Of a stretch of DNA of 40,374 nucleotides, positions 15,756 to 23,127 are shown in pieces. The notes beneath the pieces were generated by a model. It had not been told where the DNA came from. It made no database searches and saw only the letters and a list, made by a program, of their open reading frames with translations. Every line of letters begins with the position of its first letter. Position 1 is the stretch's first letter. The translations under genes and the position numbers were made by a program. The DNA is taken from NCBI GenBank assembly GCA_964428905.1, contig CAYSAA010000199.1, positions 1 through 40,374 on the forward strand, in the 5' to 3' direction. The stretch is from CAYSAA01 sp964428905. GTDB taxonomy: Bacteria; Atribacterota; Phoenicimicrobiia; Phoenicimicrobiales; Stramentimicrobiaceae.

Positions 15756-15980
15756 ATGCCGGTAGTAGTTGTCCCTTATGAATCTGTTTTGCAGCTAAGA
15801 TTGGTTACCGGGACTAATCCTGAAACGAGTGCACCGATTATCAGCACCAAGAGCTTTAACAAGGTCAAAGACACGGCAGCAGAGCAGGATATTTTTGATG
15901 TAGCCAATCAGTTGGTCAGCTTGCAGAACTACAGTCTGGATGAAATCAGACTTCGCCAGACTTCCCAGCTCACATCTTAA
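15756..15980 (+). CDS. DUF1659 family small protein
   Basis: This 74-residue soluble protein reads VVPYESVLQLRLVTGTNPET, then a TKSFNKVKDTAAEQDIFDVA core. A leucine-rich helix follows (QLVSLQNYSLDEIRLRQTS). This is the DUF1659 pattern; no biochemical role is known to me. The start at 15756 is set by GGAGG seven bases upstream; an upstream ATG at 15738 would place the ribosome site inside the gene. It leads a plus-strand cassette with DUF2922, a holin-like protein, an M15 peptidase and YvrJ. In many Bacillota, DUF1659, DUF2922 and YvrJ genes travel together. Confidence 0.8.
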   Translation: MPVVVVPYESVLQLRLVTGTNPETSAPIISTKSFNKVKDTAAEQDIFDVANQLVSLQNYSLDEIRLRQTSQLTS

Positions 15981-16027
15981 TAAAAAATGACAAAAATTAA
16001 TGAAAAAAGTAAGGAAAGGAGGAAAAT

Positions 16028-16300
16028 ATGTCTACTACTCTTGGTGATGTTACCAGTTACAAGCGTCTCTATATGCAATTCAGAGACAGCGAAGATAACC
16101 TGGTTAATCTGACCCTGGATAATCCCAAGAACCTTGATGACGGAGATTATGCTGACCTGGCAGCCCAAGATGCAGCCATCGAGGCAGTCATGGATACTAT
16201 CCTTGCCAAAAACATTTTTCAAAATAAGGGAAATGATTTGGTAGAAAAAGTGAATGCCCGTATCCTGGATTATCAATCAACCGATGTCATGGATGTATAA
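16028..16300 (+). CDS. DUF2922 family small protein
   Basis: This is a 90-residue protein. KRLYMQFRDSEDNLVNLTLD and NPKNLDDGD are followed by a helix with AAIEAVMDTILAKNIFQNKG and the terminal ARILDYQSTDV. These match the DUF2922 pattern of a beta-strand pair, helix and closing strand. GGAGG sits six bases upstream of the ATG. It follows DUF1659 by 47 bases, so the two are presumably co-transcribed and may form a complex. The function is unknown in the family. Confidence 0.8.
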   Translation: MSTTLGDVTSYKRLYMQFRDSEDNLVNLTLDNPKNLDDGDYADLAAQDAAIEAVMDTILAKNIFQNKGNDLVEKVNARILDYQSTDVMDV

Positions 16301-16347
16301 TTTTGCAGTTATTAATCCTCACATTGTTTGTTCCATGTTGTAAAAAT

Positions 16348-16373
16348 GCCGGAAATCCTTCTGGGTTTCCGGC
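16348..16373 (+). promoter_or_regulatory. Intercistronic hairpin in the cassette
   Basis: GCCGGAAA (16348-16355) pairs perfectly with TTTCCGGC (16366-16373) over a 10-base loop. No T-run follows, so it is not a classical terminator. Lying between DUF2922 and the holin-like gene, it could protect the upstream transcript or separate expression of the two halves of the cassette. Confidence 0.5.
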
Positions 16374-16432
16374 TAACTCTTACTAATAATTTGCAAGAAA
16401 ATATTCTCATATCTCAAAGAAAGGAGAAAAAA

Positions 16433-16819
16433 ATGATACAGACTTTATTAAGTAAATTTCTCTTGGAGGGTTTACTGGTCTTTGTCGTCTCTATCGGATT
16501 CGGCTTTTTAAAGCATAAATGGGGAAATGACCGGGCACAAACTATTAAAGAGGCACTGTTAACTGCCATGCTCTGGGCAGAGGAAGAATTCGGTATCGGA
16601 CAGGGTGACAAAAAATGGGAAGAGGCCTGGAATAAACTGCTGGAAATTCTTAACGACAAGAAAATAACCTTAAAAGAACAGGAAACAAGGGAACTCCAAA
16701 CCATAATGAAAGCCAATATCAACCGGATTAATCGTGAACATTATGAAACCCTGTTAAAGAAAGACGCCTTTCACCAATCGGAAAAAGTAGCTGAACAGGA
16801 TATTGTGGAATATCACTAA
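16433..16819 (+). CDS. LL-H-type phage holin-like small membrane protein
   Basis: This 128-residue protein has one N-terminal membrane helix (LLEGLLVFVVSIGFGFL) followed by a long charged helical region. That region contains AEEEFGIGQGDKKWEEAWNK and an EQETRELQTIMKANINR segment. This is the layout of the LL-H holin family: one membrane segment, an AEEEFG-x-G-x-GDKK turn and a C-terminal amphipathic helix. Holins permeabilise the membrane to release a muralytic enzyme. The start at 16433 has AAAGGAG upstream; the longer frame from 16328 runs through the intercistronic hairpin. It stops one base before the M15 peptidase ATG, a holin-endolysin arrangement, but no phage structural genes are present. 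Confidence 0.65.
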   Translation: MIQTLLSKFLLEGLLVFVVSIGFGFLKHKWGNDRAQTIKEALLTAMLWAEEEFGIGQGDKKWEEAWNKLLEILNDKKITLKEQETRELQTIMKANINRINREHYETLLKKDAFHQSEKVAEQDIVEYH

Positions 16820-16820
16820 G

Positions 16821-17201
16821 ATGCTCATTCTTAATGTCATTAACCACATCCGGGTAGCAGAATTCTTTCGATTAGATGAATTTCAATGTCCTTGCTGTAA
16901 GCGGGTAATGTTACACTCGCTTCTCCTGCAAAAACTGAAGGGTTTAAGATATAAGGTCGGAAAACCGGTGATTATTACTTCTGGCTATCGCTGTCCTTCC
17001 TATAATCAGCAGGTTGGCGGGGTAAAGAACAGTTATCATCTCCTTGGCATGGCAGCGGATGTCCATGTGCCGGAATTTCCTCTGGCAGAATTATTAAAAA
17101 TTGCCGAGGAAATCGGTTTCAAAGGAATCGGATTTTATCCTGAGCAGAAATTTCTGCACCTGGATGTCCGTCCCACCCGGCAAGCTCGCTGGCAGGGATA
17201 A
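16821..17201 (+). CDS. M15-family zinc D-Ala-D-Ala peptidase-like protein
   Basis: This is a 126-residue single-domain enzyme of the Peptidase_M15_3 type. Visible features are an N-terminal FRLDEFQCPCCKR segment and TSGYRCPSYNQQVGG. The zinc motif H-x-x-G-x-A-x-D is in YHLLGMAADVHV, with the third ligand in FLHLDV. Members trim peptide cross-links of peptidoglycan and often serve as phage endolysins. No signal peptide is present, so export would need the holin-like neighbour, which ends one base upstream. The ATG at 16821 lacks a strong ribosome site, implying translational coupling; a TTG six codons earlier is an alternative. Confidence 0.85.
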   Translation: MLILNVINHIRVAEFFRLDEFQCPCCKRVMLHSLLLQKLKGLRYKVGKPVIITSGYRCPSYNQQVGGVKNSYHLLGMAADVHVPEFPLAELLKIAEEIGFKGIGFYPEQKFLHLDVRPTRQARWQG

Positions 17202-17225
17202 TAAGAAAAAGGAGAATGATAGAAG

Positions 17226-17495
17226 ATGGATATGTCTAATTTAACAGAAATAATAGCAAATCAGGGGTTTCCTATTGCCCTGTCAATCTTTCTAATCTTT
17301 CGGATTGACCGATTCATGCAGCAACTGGTCTCAACTCAGAAAGAGGGTTATCAGCAGATTTTCAAACAGGTTTCTATTGTGCAGAAGACCTTGACCCAGC
17401 TGAACCAGCAAAACCGTGATTACTATTCCCTTTATTGTGCAGAAATTCAAAGAGAATTGGCTGGTATTAAGGCTCATATCAAAGAAGCTTCTTAG
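17226..17495 (+). CDS. YvrJ family small membrane protein
   Basis: This 89-residue protein has an N-terminal membrane helix with the YvrJ core (IIANQGFPIALSIFLIFRID). A charged, probably coiled-coil tail of about 50 residues follows (VSIVQKTLTQLNQQNRDYYS). Family members are usually only about 50 residues, so the tail is an extension. In B. subtilis yvrJ lies beside the genes of the split sigma factor SigO-RsoA. Here too a sigma-like gene lacking region 4 lies 2.3 kb away. An AAGGAG site lies 11 bases upstream. It is the last gene of the plus cassette and converges on the TspO-like gene. Confidence 0.75.
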   Translation: MDMSNLTEIIANQGFPIALSIFLIFRIDRFMQQLVSTQKEGYQQIFKQVSIVQKTLTQLNQQNRDYYSLYCAEIQRELAGIKAHIKEAS

Positions 17496-17504
17496 TCTTT
17501 CCCG

Positions 17505-18314
17505 CTAGGAAGCTTCTATCACACTTTTTTTTCGGAAAAACAGAAGCCCTGCCATAATCAGTACTATTCCCAATCCTGCTGTAATAACAATAGTGATAAT
17601 GGGTTGGCTATCAACAGAGAACCTTTTGATGATAATACCCAGATAAGCCCAAATTATTACAGTGCTATAAGCAATATCACCACGCTGAACAATATTAAGG
17701 AGAGTAATTACAGTACCTGCCATAATGACCAGTACAGTCCAGAATACTTCAGATAATCCCCATCCATTCCAGTTTAACCTTACTAAAACAGCCGTTACAT
17801 TGGCAATGGTGGCTACGGTTATCCAGCCCAGATAAAGACTGAAAGGCAAATGGACATAATAACGGATGGCAGAGTCAACCGGTTGTTTTGCGATATCCAA
17901 CTTGAGATAAATTAAAATTAGGGTAAACAATAGAACTAACATTGCCAGCAAGGAAAGCAGAACCTGTCCATAATGCCAGGCAAAGAGCCACCCGATATTG
18001 GCAAGACAGCTGATAAAAAATAACCAGCCAATTGCCTGGAGATAGGGCATTTCTATTTTCTTTTTGGAAAATAAATCACGTGCCTGATAGACAATAAACA
18101 CACCCACAGCCAGGTAAATGACACCCCAGATGGAAAAAGTAAGTCCAGCCGGTACAAATAGATTGGGATAAAGAGCAGAAATATCTCCTGTGGTATTGCC
18201 ACCCAATGGTATGGCATTTGCCAGGCCGTTGACTACCAGGACAGCCAGAAAAGAAAAGATATTGATGATTTGAAACATCTCTTTTGAGAAAGATTGCTGA
18301 TTACCAGAAATCAA
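17505..18314 (-). CDS. TspO/MBR-related tryptophan-rich sensory protein
   Basis: This is a 269-residue polytopic membrane protein. Family hallmarks are LVVNGLANAIPLGGNTTGDI and the LFVPAGLTFSIWGVIYLAVG segment, then tryptophan-containing helices (AIGWLFFISCLANIGWLFAW). It is longer than classical TspO proteins (about 160 residues) and belongs to the long bacterial branch; its ligand is unknown. The start chosen is TTG at 18314, with AGGAG eight bases upstream. A GTG three codons earlier overlaps that site. It follows the PAS-GAF gene on the same strand. An inverted repeat GAAGCTTC (17484-17491 and 17509-17516) spans its 3' end and that of yvrJ. Confidence 0.75.
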   Translation of the reverse strand: MISGNQQSFSKEMFQIINIFSFLAVLVVNGLANAIPLGGNTTGDISALYPNLFVPAGLTFSIWGVIYLAVGVFIVYQARDLFSKKKIEMPYLQAIGWLFFISCLANIGWLFAWHYGQVLLSLLAMLVLLFTLILIYLKLDIAKQPVDSAIRYYVHLPFSLYLGWITVATIANVTAVLVRLNWNGWGLSEVFWTVLVIMAGTVITLLNIVQRGDIAYSTVIIWAYLGIIIKRFSVDSQPIITIVITAGLGIVLIMAGLLFFRKKSVIEAS

Positions 18315-18381
18315 TTTAACCACTCCTTTTATCTTCTATTTTAGATATTTTATCATGAGTTCATTATTATTATCGAGGAAT

Positions 18382-19521
18382 CTAATACGCTTGTTTATCT
18401 TTATCGCTGAGATAGAAATCTTCTTTTTTATTTTCATTATCCCTCAATCTGTTTGACCTGGTTGTTTCTGGAATTCTACCCTCATTATCAGTTTTTTCCT
18501 GTTCTTGTCTTAATTGTTCTAATTTTCCTTCTAATGCTTTCCGGTAGATAGCTGCAGAAAGCTGTTGGGAAACAAATTCTAACAGGTCAAGATCTTTTTC
18601 ACTGTATAGCCGGGCATTGTTATAACTCTGCAAGGCAATAACACCAATAACCTTATGGCCAACTTTTATCGGGACCCCCAGCCAGAGATGGGTATTGGTC
18701 ATCACATCCCATGGTTCGATATAGCCGTAGGAAAGCATTTTACGATACCTTTGAAAATCCATAAGAACAGGTTTTCCGTTCTTAAGAATATAATGAAAAA
18801 TACTCTGGAAAGAACTATAACGGTTGATAAAAATTTCATCATCCCCGGCAGCTTCATCTGTATAGTAAGGAAAACTAAGTTGTTCCTGCCCAGAACCGGA
18901 AATGGCAATATAAAAATTAGTGGCATCAATAATTTCCCCTAATTGCGCATGAACCTGCGGATACAACTCCTGCAAGGGGATATCTAAACTGGCTAAATGA
19001 GAAATACGGTATAATGTCTGATTGGTTTTTCTCTCCCGTTTACGTCTGTAGATATCCTGAAAAGAGAATATCATTCCTGCCAGCCTGTTATCTGTCTGAT
19101 TAAATGCCCTGTTAACCGATATCTCTATCCGTGTATTATTTTTTCCCCTGATAGTGGTTTCAATAAATTCCTTACTGGCTGTTTCAAAAAATGACCGTTC
19201 TTCCGGTTTCAGGCAATAGACTAAAGCTTTTCCCTTTAGCTCATCTTCCCGGTAACCGGTAAGGCCTTCAAAACAATGATTAACATGCACTATGATTCCG
19301 TCAATATTGGTATAGACCAGCGCTTCCGGACATTCTCTAAAGAGATTGATATATTCCTGATATCCCTGCCGGAATGCCGTCTCCAATTGTTGAAGATGCT
19401 GTTCTTTTGATATTCCCTGTTTGACTAACTTATTTTTGTTAGTATCTATGTTGGTATGATTTCGTATCGTCCTGCTTTTTAAGAGATAAGGTAATTTTTT
19501 AAAATTTTTTCTTGTTTTCAT
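18382..19521 (-). CDS. PAS-GAF sensor protein without a recognisable output domain
   Basis: This is a 379-residue soluble protein. After a basic N terminus and a short coiled segment, residues about 60-165 form a PAS domain (NIDGIIVHVNHCFEGLTGYR, then FSFQDIYRRKRER). Residues about 175-335 form a GAF domain (ISHLASLDIPLQELYPQV and LGVPIKVGHKVIGVIALQSY with LDLLEFVSQQLSAAIYR). The usual GGDEF or histidine-kinase output is missing. The protein ends in a charged, probably disordered 50-residue tail. It may signal through protein contacts. It lies downstream of the sigma-like gene on the same strand, with a 281-base gap, so co-regulation is possible but not shown. Confidence 0.8.
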   Translation of the reverse strand: MKTRKNFKKLPYLLKSRTIRNHTNIDTNKNKLVKQGISKEQHLQQLETAFRQGYQEYINLFRECPEALVYTNIDGIIVHVNHCFEGLTGYREDELKGKALVYCLKPEERSFFETASKEFIETTIRGKNNTRIEISVNRAFNQTDNRLAGMIFSFQDIYRRKRERKTNQTLYRISHLASLDIPLQELYPQVHAQLGEIIDATNFYIAISGSGQEQLSFPYYTDEAAGDDEIFINRYSSFQSIFHYILKNGKPVLMDFQRYRKMLSYGYIEPWDVMTNTHLWLGVPIKVGHKVIGVIALQSYNNARLYSEKDLDLLEFVSQQLSAAIYRKALEGKLEQLRQEQEKTDNEGRIPETTRSNRLRDNENKKEDFYLSDKDKQAY

Positions 19522-19743
19522 AGGGATAGCCTTTTGATATTTCTTCTATCTACATCATACCATTTTATATAATATATTTTATCTGACTTTTCATAGATTG
19601 GTTTATTTTTCTTCTGTCAATGGCAAATTTTTCTATTTGTTATTTATCATATTAATCGTAATCATGATAACTTGTCAATTTACTGTAAGAACTGTCCTTA
19701 TATGACTAACAAATTCGCCAACTGAAAACGAAAAATTGAAGAC

Positions 19744-19802
19744 AAAAAAGGGGGAGTATGACTCAAATCCATCACAAAAAAATTGTAAACAATGCTCTTC
19801 TA
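19744..19802 (-). pseudogene. Remnant of sigma-factor region 4 after tandem stops
   Basis: Directly downstream of the sigma-like gene's TAA comes a second in-frame stop, TAG. The frame then continues KSIVYNFFVMDLSHT. This reads like the first helices of sigma region 4 (a YNFF-x-x-DLS-x-T stretch before the EIA helix-turn-helix). After SHT the similarity ends in a proline/phenylalanine-rich non-coding stretch, so the DNA-recognition helix is gone. Confidence 0.5.
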
Positions 19803-20396
19803 TTATACTTTTAACCTTCTAAATGCTTTCCTTAGGGTAATTAAATCTTCAATAGGTAACCTGAAAGACTGATAGGAATGACTTTTAATCTTTTCTAATC
19901 TTGGTTGGATTTGAAAAAAATCACTATGCTGGCCTACTTTGCGTAACAAATAACTCTCCCTGAGGGAATCCCTGGCTTTTAATACTTCCTGCAGTCCTGA
20001 TGGATCAATATTCAGATGAGAGACTATTTCTGAAATCTGGGGAAAGCATTGGTATCTTTCCTGGTATTGAATAACAAACTTATCAATCCTCTGATTAAGG
20101 CGAATCAGCCAATCAGGACGGTCCATTTTGCGATTATAGTTCATTAAATACTGGTGCATTTCTTCGGTAATCATATTTCGGGCATAGGTTTCAAAATCCA
20201 TTTGGTGAACATTTTTATCATAAAGATTTACCGCATTTAAGAGCCCGATATATCCTACTTCCTCTAAATTTTCCCTGGATTTGGAAACATTCTTAAATTT
20301 TTCGGCAATCCTGCCAACCAGATATTGATACTTTTCGGCAATTTCCGTCTTTGAGTATGAAGTTCTTTTTTCTTCGCTTTTTAATCCATTTTTCAT
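19803..20396 (-). CDS. Sigma-70-family factor with regions 2 and 3 but no region 4
   Basis: This is a 197-residue protein. KYQYLVGRIAEKF is region 2.1. LEEVGYIGLLNAVNLYD is the region 2.2 core-binding helix. FETYARNMITEEMHQYLMNY covers 2.3-2.4 (-10 recognition). IRLNQRIDKFVIQYQERY through QISEIVSHLNIDPSGLQEVL is region 3, as in SigB/SigF-type factors. The protein ends at LRKAFRRLKV, where region 4 should begin; a remnant lies past two stop codons. It could be a decaying gene, or it could work with a separate region-4 partner as in SigO-RsoA. GAGG lies seven bases before the ATG. The transcript leader is a c-di-GMP-I riboswitch, so its level should follow cyclic-di-GMP. Confidence 0.75.
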   Translation of the reverse strand: MKNGLKSEEKRTSYSKTEIAEKYQYLVGRIAEKFKNVSKSRENLEEVGYIGLLNAVNLYDKNVHQMDFETYARNMITEEMHQYLMNYNRKMDRPDWLIRLNQRIDKFVIQYQERYQCFPQISEIVSHLNIDPSGLQEVLKARDSLRESYLLRKVGQHSDFFQIQPRLEKIKSHSYQSFRLPIEDLITLRKAFRRLKV

Positions 20397-20440
20397 TTCA
20401 TTACCTCAAATCATGCTGATAGAAATAAATAAAAAATAAA

Positions 20441-20530
20441 CCGGTGGTCTGGCAACCATTATGCATTTTTCAATGCACTTTAGGCCCATGACTTTGCGTC
20501 CTGTCCTTTCAGACAGTTTGCCTTTATCAA
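20441..20530 (-). promoter_or_regulatory. Cyclic-di-GMP-I (GEMM-I) riboswitch
   Basis: On the minus strand the leader reads AAAGGCAAAC, then a CTGTC-TGAAAG-GACAG stem with GAAA loop, then GGACGCAAAG. GGGCCTAA follows, which is the tetraloop receptor. Next comes a second perfect stem TGCATT-GAAA-AATGCA, then GGTTGCCAGACC. Order, spacing and invariant bases match the class I c-di-GMP aptamer. It ends about 45 bases upstream of the sigma-like gene, and the linker is T-rich (TTTATTTTTTATTTATTTC). A candidate TATAAT -10 lies at 20568-20573. Whether it acts by termination or at translation is unclear, because no strong terminator stem is seen. Confidence 0.93.
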
Positions 20531-20622
20531 TTTATTCTTTTATGTTACGTTATTTAATTATTCTGCTATTATAATTGTTCCCCAAATTATCAATTTTTAG
20601 ACAAAAAATTAAAAAGTATCGG

Positions 20623-20729
20623 GTATACTGTATCGATTTCGCATCCCTGCAATCATGCATTATTGCATCTATCCATTTTTGCATACAGTCCTTCCTGCAT
20701 TATTTCACGTTATACACTATACAGTATAC
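20623..20729. repeat. Spaced inverted repeat in the sigma/kbl intergenic region
   Basis: GTATACTGTAT (20623-20633) and ATACAGTATAC (20719-20729) are perfect 11-base inverted repeats, 85 bases apart. They lie between the riboswitch promoter and the 3' end of the CoA-ligase gene. The space holds several TGCAT words. They could be paired operator half-sites or relic element ends. The gene-free gap 20397-20730 otherwise contains only the riboswitch and its promoter. Confidence 0.35.
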
Positions 20730-20730
20730 G

Positions 20731-21966
20731 TTATACGGAATGCTTTTTCCATTTTCTCAGCACTTCTAGTACGGTATCGATATCATGAGGTGTATGATCT
20801 GCATTGACCTGAAAACGTATTTCTTCATCTCCCTTCGGAACAACCGGATAATTCAAACCAGTGGCTAGAATACCATACTCAATAAGGAATTTAACTAATT
20901 CTGCGGTTTTTTTGGTATCTCTGACCATTAATGGAACAATGGGGTGATCACTTTCGATGATCTCATAACCCAGTTCTTTGAGTCCTGTTTCAAAACGTTT
21001 GGTCATTCTTTTTAAATGATCCAGAATAAACTGGCCCTCATCACTTTCCATTATTTCCAATGATTGACAGGCTTCAGCTGCTTCTGACGGACAAATAGGA
21101 TTGGAATAGATATATAGCGGAGCATTTTCCCGCAGATAGGTAATCACTGTCTGGCTGGATACAGCATATCCTCCGTTTATGCCAAAGGCTTTCCCCAGCG
21201 TTCCTACCAGAATATCAACACCATCTGCCCCGGTGTATTCTTCTGTTCCCCGTCCTGTGGCGCCAAAACACCCCACACCATGAGAATCATCCACAATCAG
21301 TACTATCCCTTCAGAAAAATGGTCCTGATATTTTTTTGAGATAGAGGAAATTTCTGCCAGGGGCGCATAATCACCTCGCATGCTGAAAATACCGTCTGTT
21401 ACAATCAGTAGCCGCTTTGCCTGTTCAACACTTTGTTTTATCTGTTCTTCCAGTTCCTTCATATCTAAGTGACGATAAATTTTTCTATCAGCCGGTCGTG
21501 CCAAGCGGATAGCATTAATAATACAATTATGGTTTAATTCATCGCTGATCACCACTGTTTCCGGAGAGATTAGCGGAGCCAGAATACCCACGACAGTGGC
21601 ATAAGCTGAACTGAAAACAATGGCATCTTCCCGGTGATGAAATTGTGCCAATTCTTGTTCCAGTTTACGGTGAATTTGAAAGGTACCGCTGATAAAACGT
21701 ACCGCTCCCGGCCCTGTTCCAAATTTACGGGTGGCATCTTTCCCCCGGGAAATAACTTCTTTTCGTAACGACATTCCCAGGTAAGAATTGGAATTCATGC
21801 GAATAAATAATTTACCTTCTTTCCCTTTTAAAAAGTAACGTGGACCTTCTTCACCTTTTGCTTTTCTGATGTCAGTAATGACTATTTCCTTCCCCTTTAA
21901 TCGTCCTTCACTCTCTAAATTATCCAGTGTGGCCTGAAGTACATTTTCTAATTTTTCCAGGCTCAT
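20731..21966 (-). CDS. kbl: Glycine C-acetyltransferase (2-amino-3-ketobutyrate CoA ligase)
   Basis: This is a 411-residue PLP enzyme of the alpha-oxoamine synthase family. It has NSNSYLGMS near the N terminus, FGTGPGAVRFISGTFQIHRK, and SDELNHNCIINAIRLA. The cofactor-binding VDDSHGVGCFGATGRG follows, and the Schiff-base Lys is in GTLGKAFG (near residue 255). The enzyme cleaves 2-amino-3-oxobutanoate with CoA to glycine and acetyl-CoA. The call over serine palmitoyltransferase or BioF relatives rests on the adjacent threonine dehydrogenase, 140 bases upstream on the same strand. AAGGAGG precedes the ATG. Confidence 0.9.
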   Translation of the reverse strand: MSLEKLENVLQATLDNLESEGRLKGKEIVITDIRKAKGEEGPRYFLKGKEGKLFIRMNSNSYLGMSLRKEVISRGKDATRKFGTGPGAVRFISGTFQIHRKLEQELAQFHHREDAIVFSSAYATVVGILAPLISPETVVISDELNHNCIINAIRLARPADRKIYRHLDMKELEEQIKQSVEQAKRLLIVTDGIFSMRGDYAPLAEISSISKKYQDHFSEGIVLIVDDSHGVGCFGATGRGTEEYTGADGVDILVGTLGKAFGINGGYAVSSQTVITYLRENAPLYIYSNPICPSEAAEACQSLEIMESDEGQFILDHLKRMTKRFETGLKELGYEIIESDHPIVPLMVRDTKKTAELVKFLIEYGILATGLNYPVVPKGDEEIRFQVNADHTPHDIDTVLEVLRKWKKHSV

Positions 21967-22106
21967 TATTTTAAATCCTCCTTATTACACATTTTTTCGA
22001 TTTTACAGAAACCAACTATTTATTACCTACAGTTACAAGATATGACTGAACTTTCTGCCCTTTTTTATGCATGATGAGATAAAAATGATTAATGTATTTT
22101 GAAATA

Positions 22107-23066
22107 CTACTTATTAATGCCTAACTTGATTTTCAATTTTTCAATCATATCTTTGGTCATTTTTGGTAAATCGTATTCTGGCTGCCAATCCCATTCCTGA
22201 CGTGCCACCTGATCATCCATGCAGTCAGGCCAGGAATCGGCAATAGCTTGTTTTACAGGGTCAACCTCATAGGTTATAGTAAATTCAGGAATCCATTTTT
22301 TAACTTCCTGGGCCAGTTCCCGGGGACAGAAGCTCATAGCTGTAACATTGTAGCCATTTCGGTGAACTAAACGGCTGGGTTCGGTTTCCATAATTTGGAT
22401 GGCCGCCTTGATGGCATCAGGCATATACATCATATCCAGATAGGTGTTTTCGCTTAAAAAGCTGGTATAGTGCTGATGGGCAATCGCTTCATAAAATATT
22501 TCCACTGCATAGTCGGTTGTGCCCCCACCCGGTAGTGTTTCATAGGAAATCAATCCCGGAAAACGAACTCCTCGCACGTCAAGTTGATATTTACGATAAT
22601 AGTAATCACAGAGTAACTCACCGGCTAATTTGGTTATACCGTAAATGGTGGAAGGCCTTTGAATCGTTTCCTGGGGGGTATTCTTTTTGGGAGTGCTAGC
22701 ACCAAATACGCCGATAGAACTGGGGAAAAAAACGGCACATTGATAGGAGCGAGCTATATCCAGGATATTTATTAAACCCTGCATATTCACCTGCCAAGCT
22801 AGCTCGGGCTCTTTTTCTGCCGTAGCGGAAAGTAAAGCCGCCAGTTGATAGATAGTATCGATTTGATGTTTTTTTATAATGTCAGCTATGGATTGACTAT
22901 CCAGGCAATCAGCCACGATAAAAGGCCCTGAATCTCTCAGTGGGTCAGATGGGGATTTGGTGTGCCCCCCTGCTATAACCTGATTTGAACCGTATTTCTG
23001 ACGTAATGCCATGGTTAATTCGGAACCAATTTGTCCGGTGGCACCAATAACCAGTACCTTTTTCAT
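22107..23066 (-). CDS. NAD-dependent L-threonine 3-dehydrogenase, short-chain (UDP-galactose epimerase-like) type
   Basis: This is a 319-residue extended short-chain dehydrogenase. It has the Rossmann motif GATGQIG (residues 8-14), IYQLAALLSA, FFPSSIGVFG, and the catalytic Tyr-x-x-x-Lys in STIYGITKLAGE (near 140). RGVRFPGLISYETLPGGGTT is typical of the TDH branch of GDP-mannose-dehydratase-like enzymes. It oxidises L-threonine to 2-amino-3-oxobutanoate, which the next gene cleaves. The start at 23066 has AGGAGG upstream; the longer frame from 23111 lacks support. It is encoded between a GntR regulator and kbl. Confidence 0.88.
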   Translation of the reverse strand: MKKVLVIGATGQIGSELTMALRQKYGSNQVIAGGHTKSPSDPLRDSGPFIVADCLDSQSIADIIKKHQIDTIYQLAALLSATAEKEPELAWQVNMQGLINILDIARSYQCAVFFPSSIGVFGASTPKKNTPQETIQRPSTIYGITKLAGELLCDYYYRKYQLDVRGVRFPGLISYETLPGGGTTDYAVEIFYEAIAHQHYTSFLSENTYLDMMYMPDAIKAAIQIMETEPSRLVHRNGYNVTAMSFCPRELAQEVKKWIPEFTITYEVDPVKQAIADSWPDCMDDQVARQEWDWQPEYDLPKMTKDMIEKLKIKLGINK

Positions 23067-23127
23067 TCTTATTTCCTCCTTTTTAAAACTCTTTAACCAG
23101 CAGAAAATCAAACAAAAAACCCATCAA

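Noticed and set aside
15756..17495. The holin/M15 cassette as a prophage or prophage remnant.
   Set aside because: No integrase, capsid, tail, portal or attachment repeats are in the window, and the neighbours on both sides are ordinary chromosomal genes.
17484..17516. Inverted repeat GAAGCTTC as a terminator between yvrJ and the TspO-like gene.
   Set aside because: The repeats are themselves palindromic, the loop is 17 bases, and no T-run follows closely on either strand, so it is only noted.
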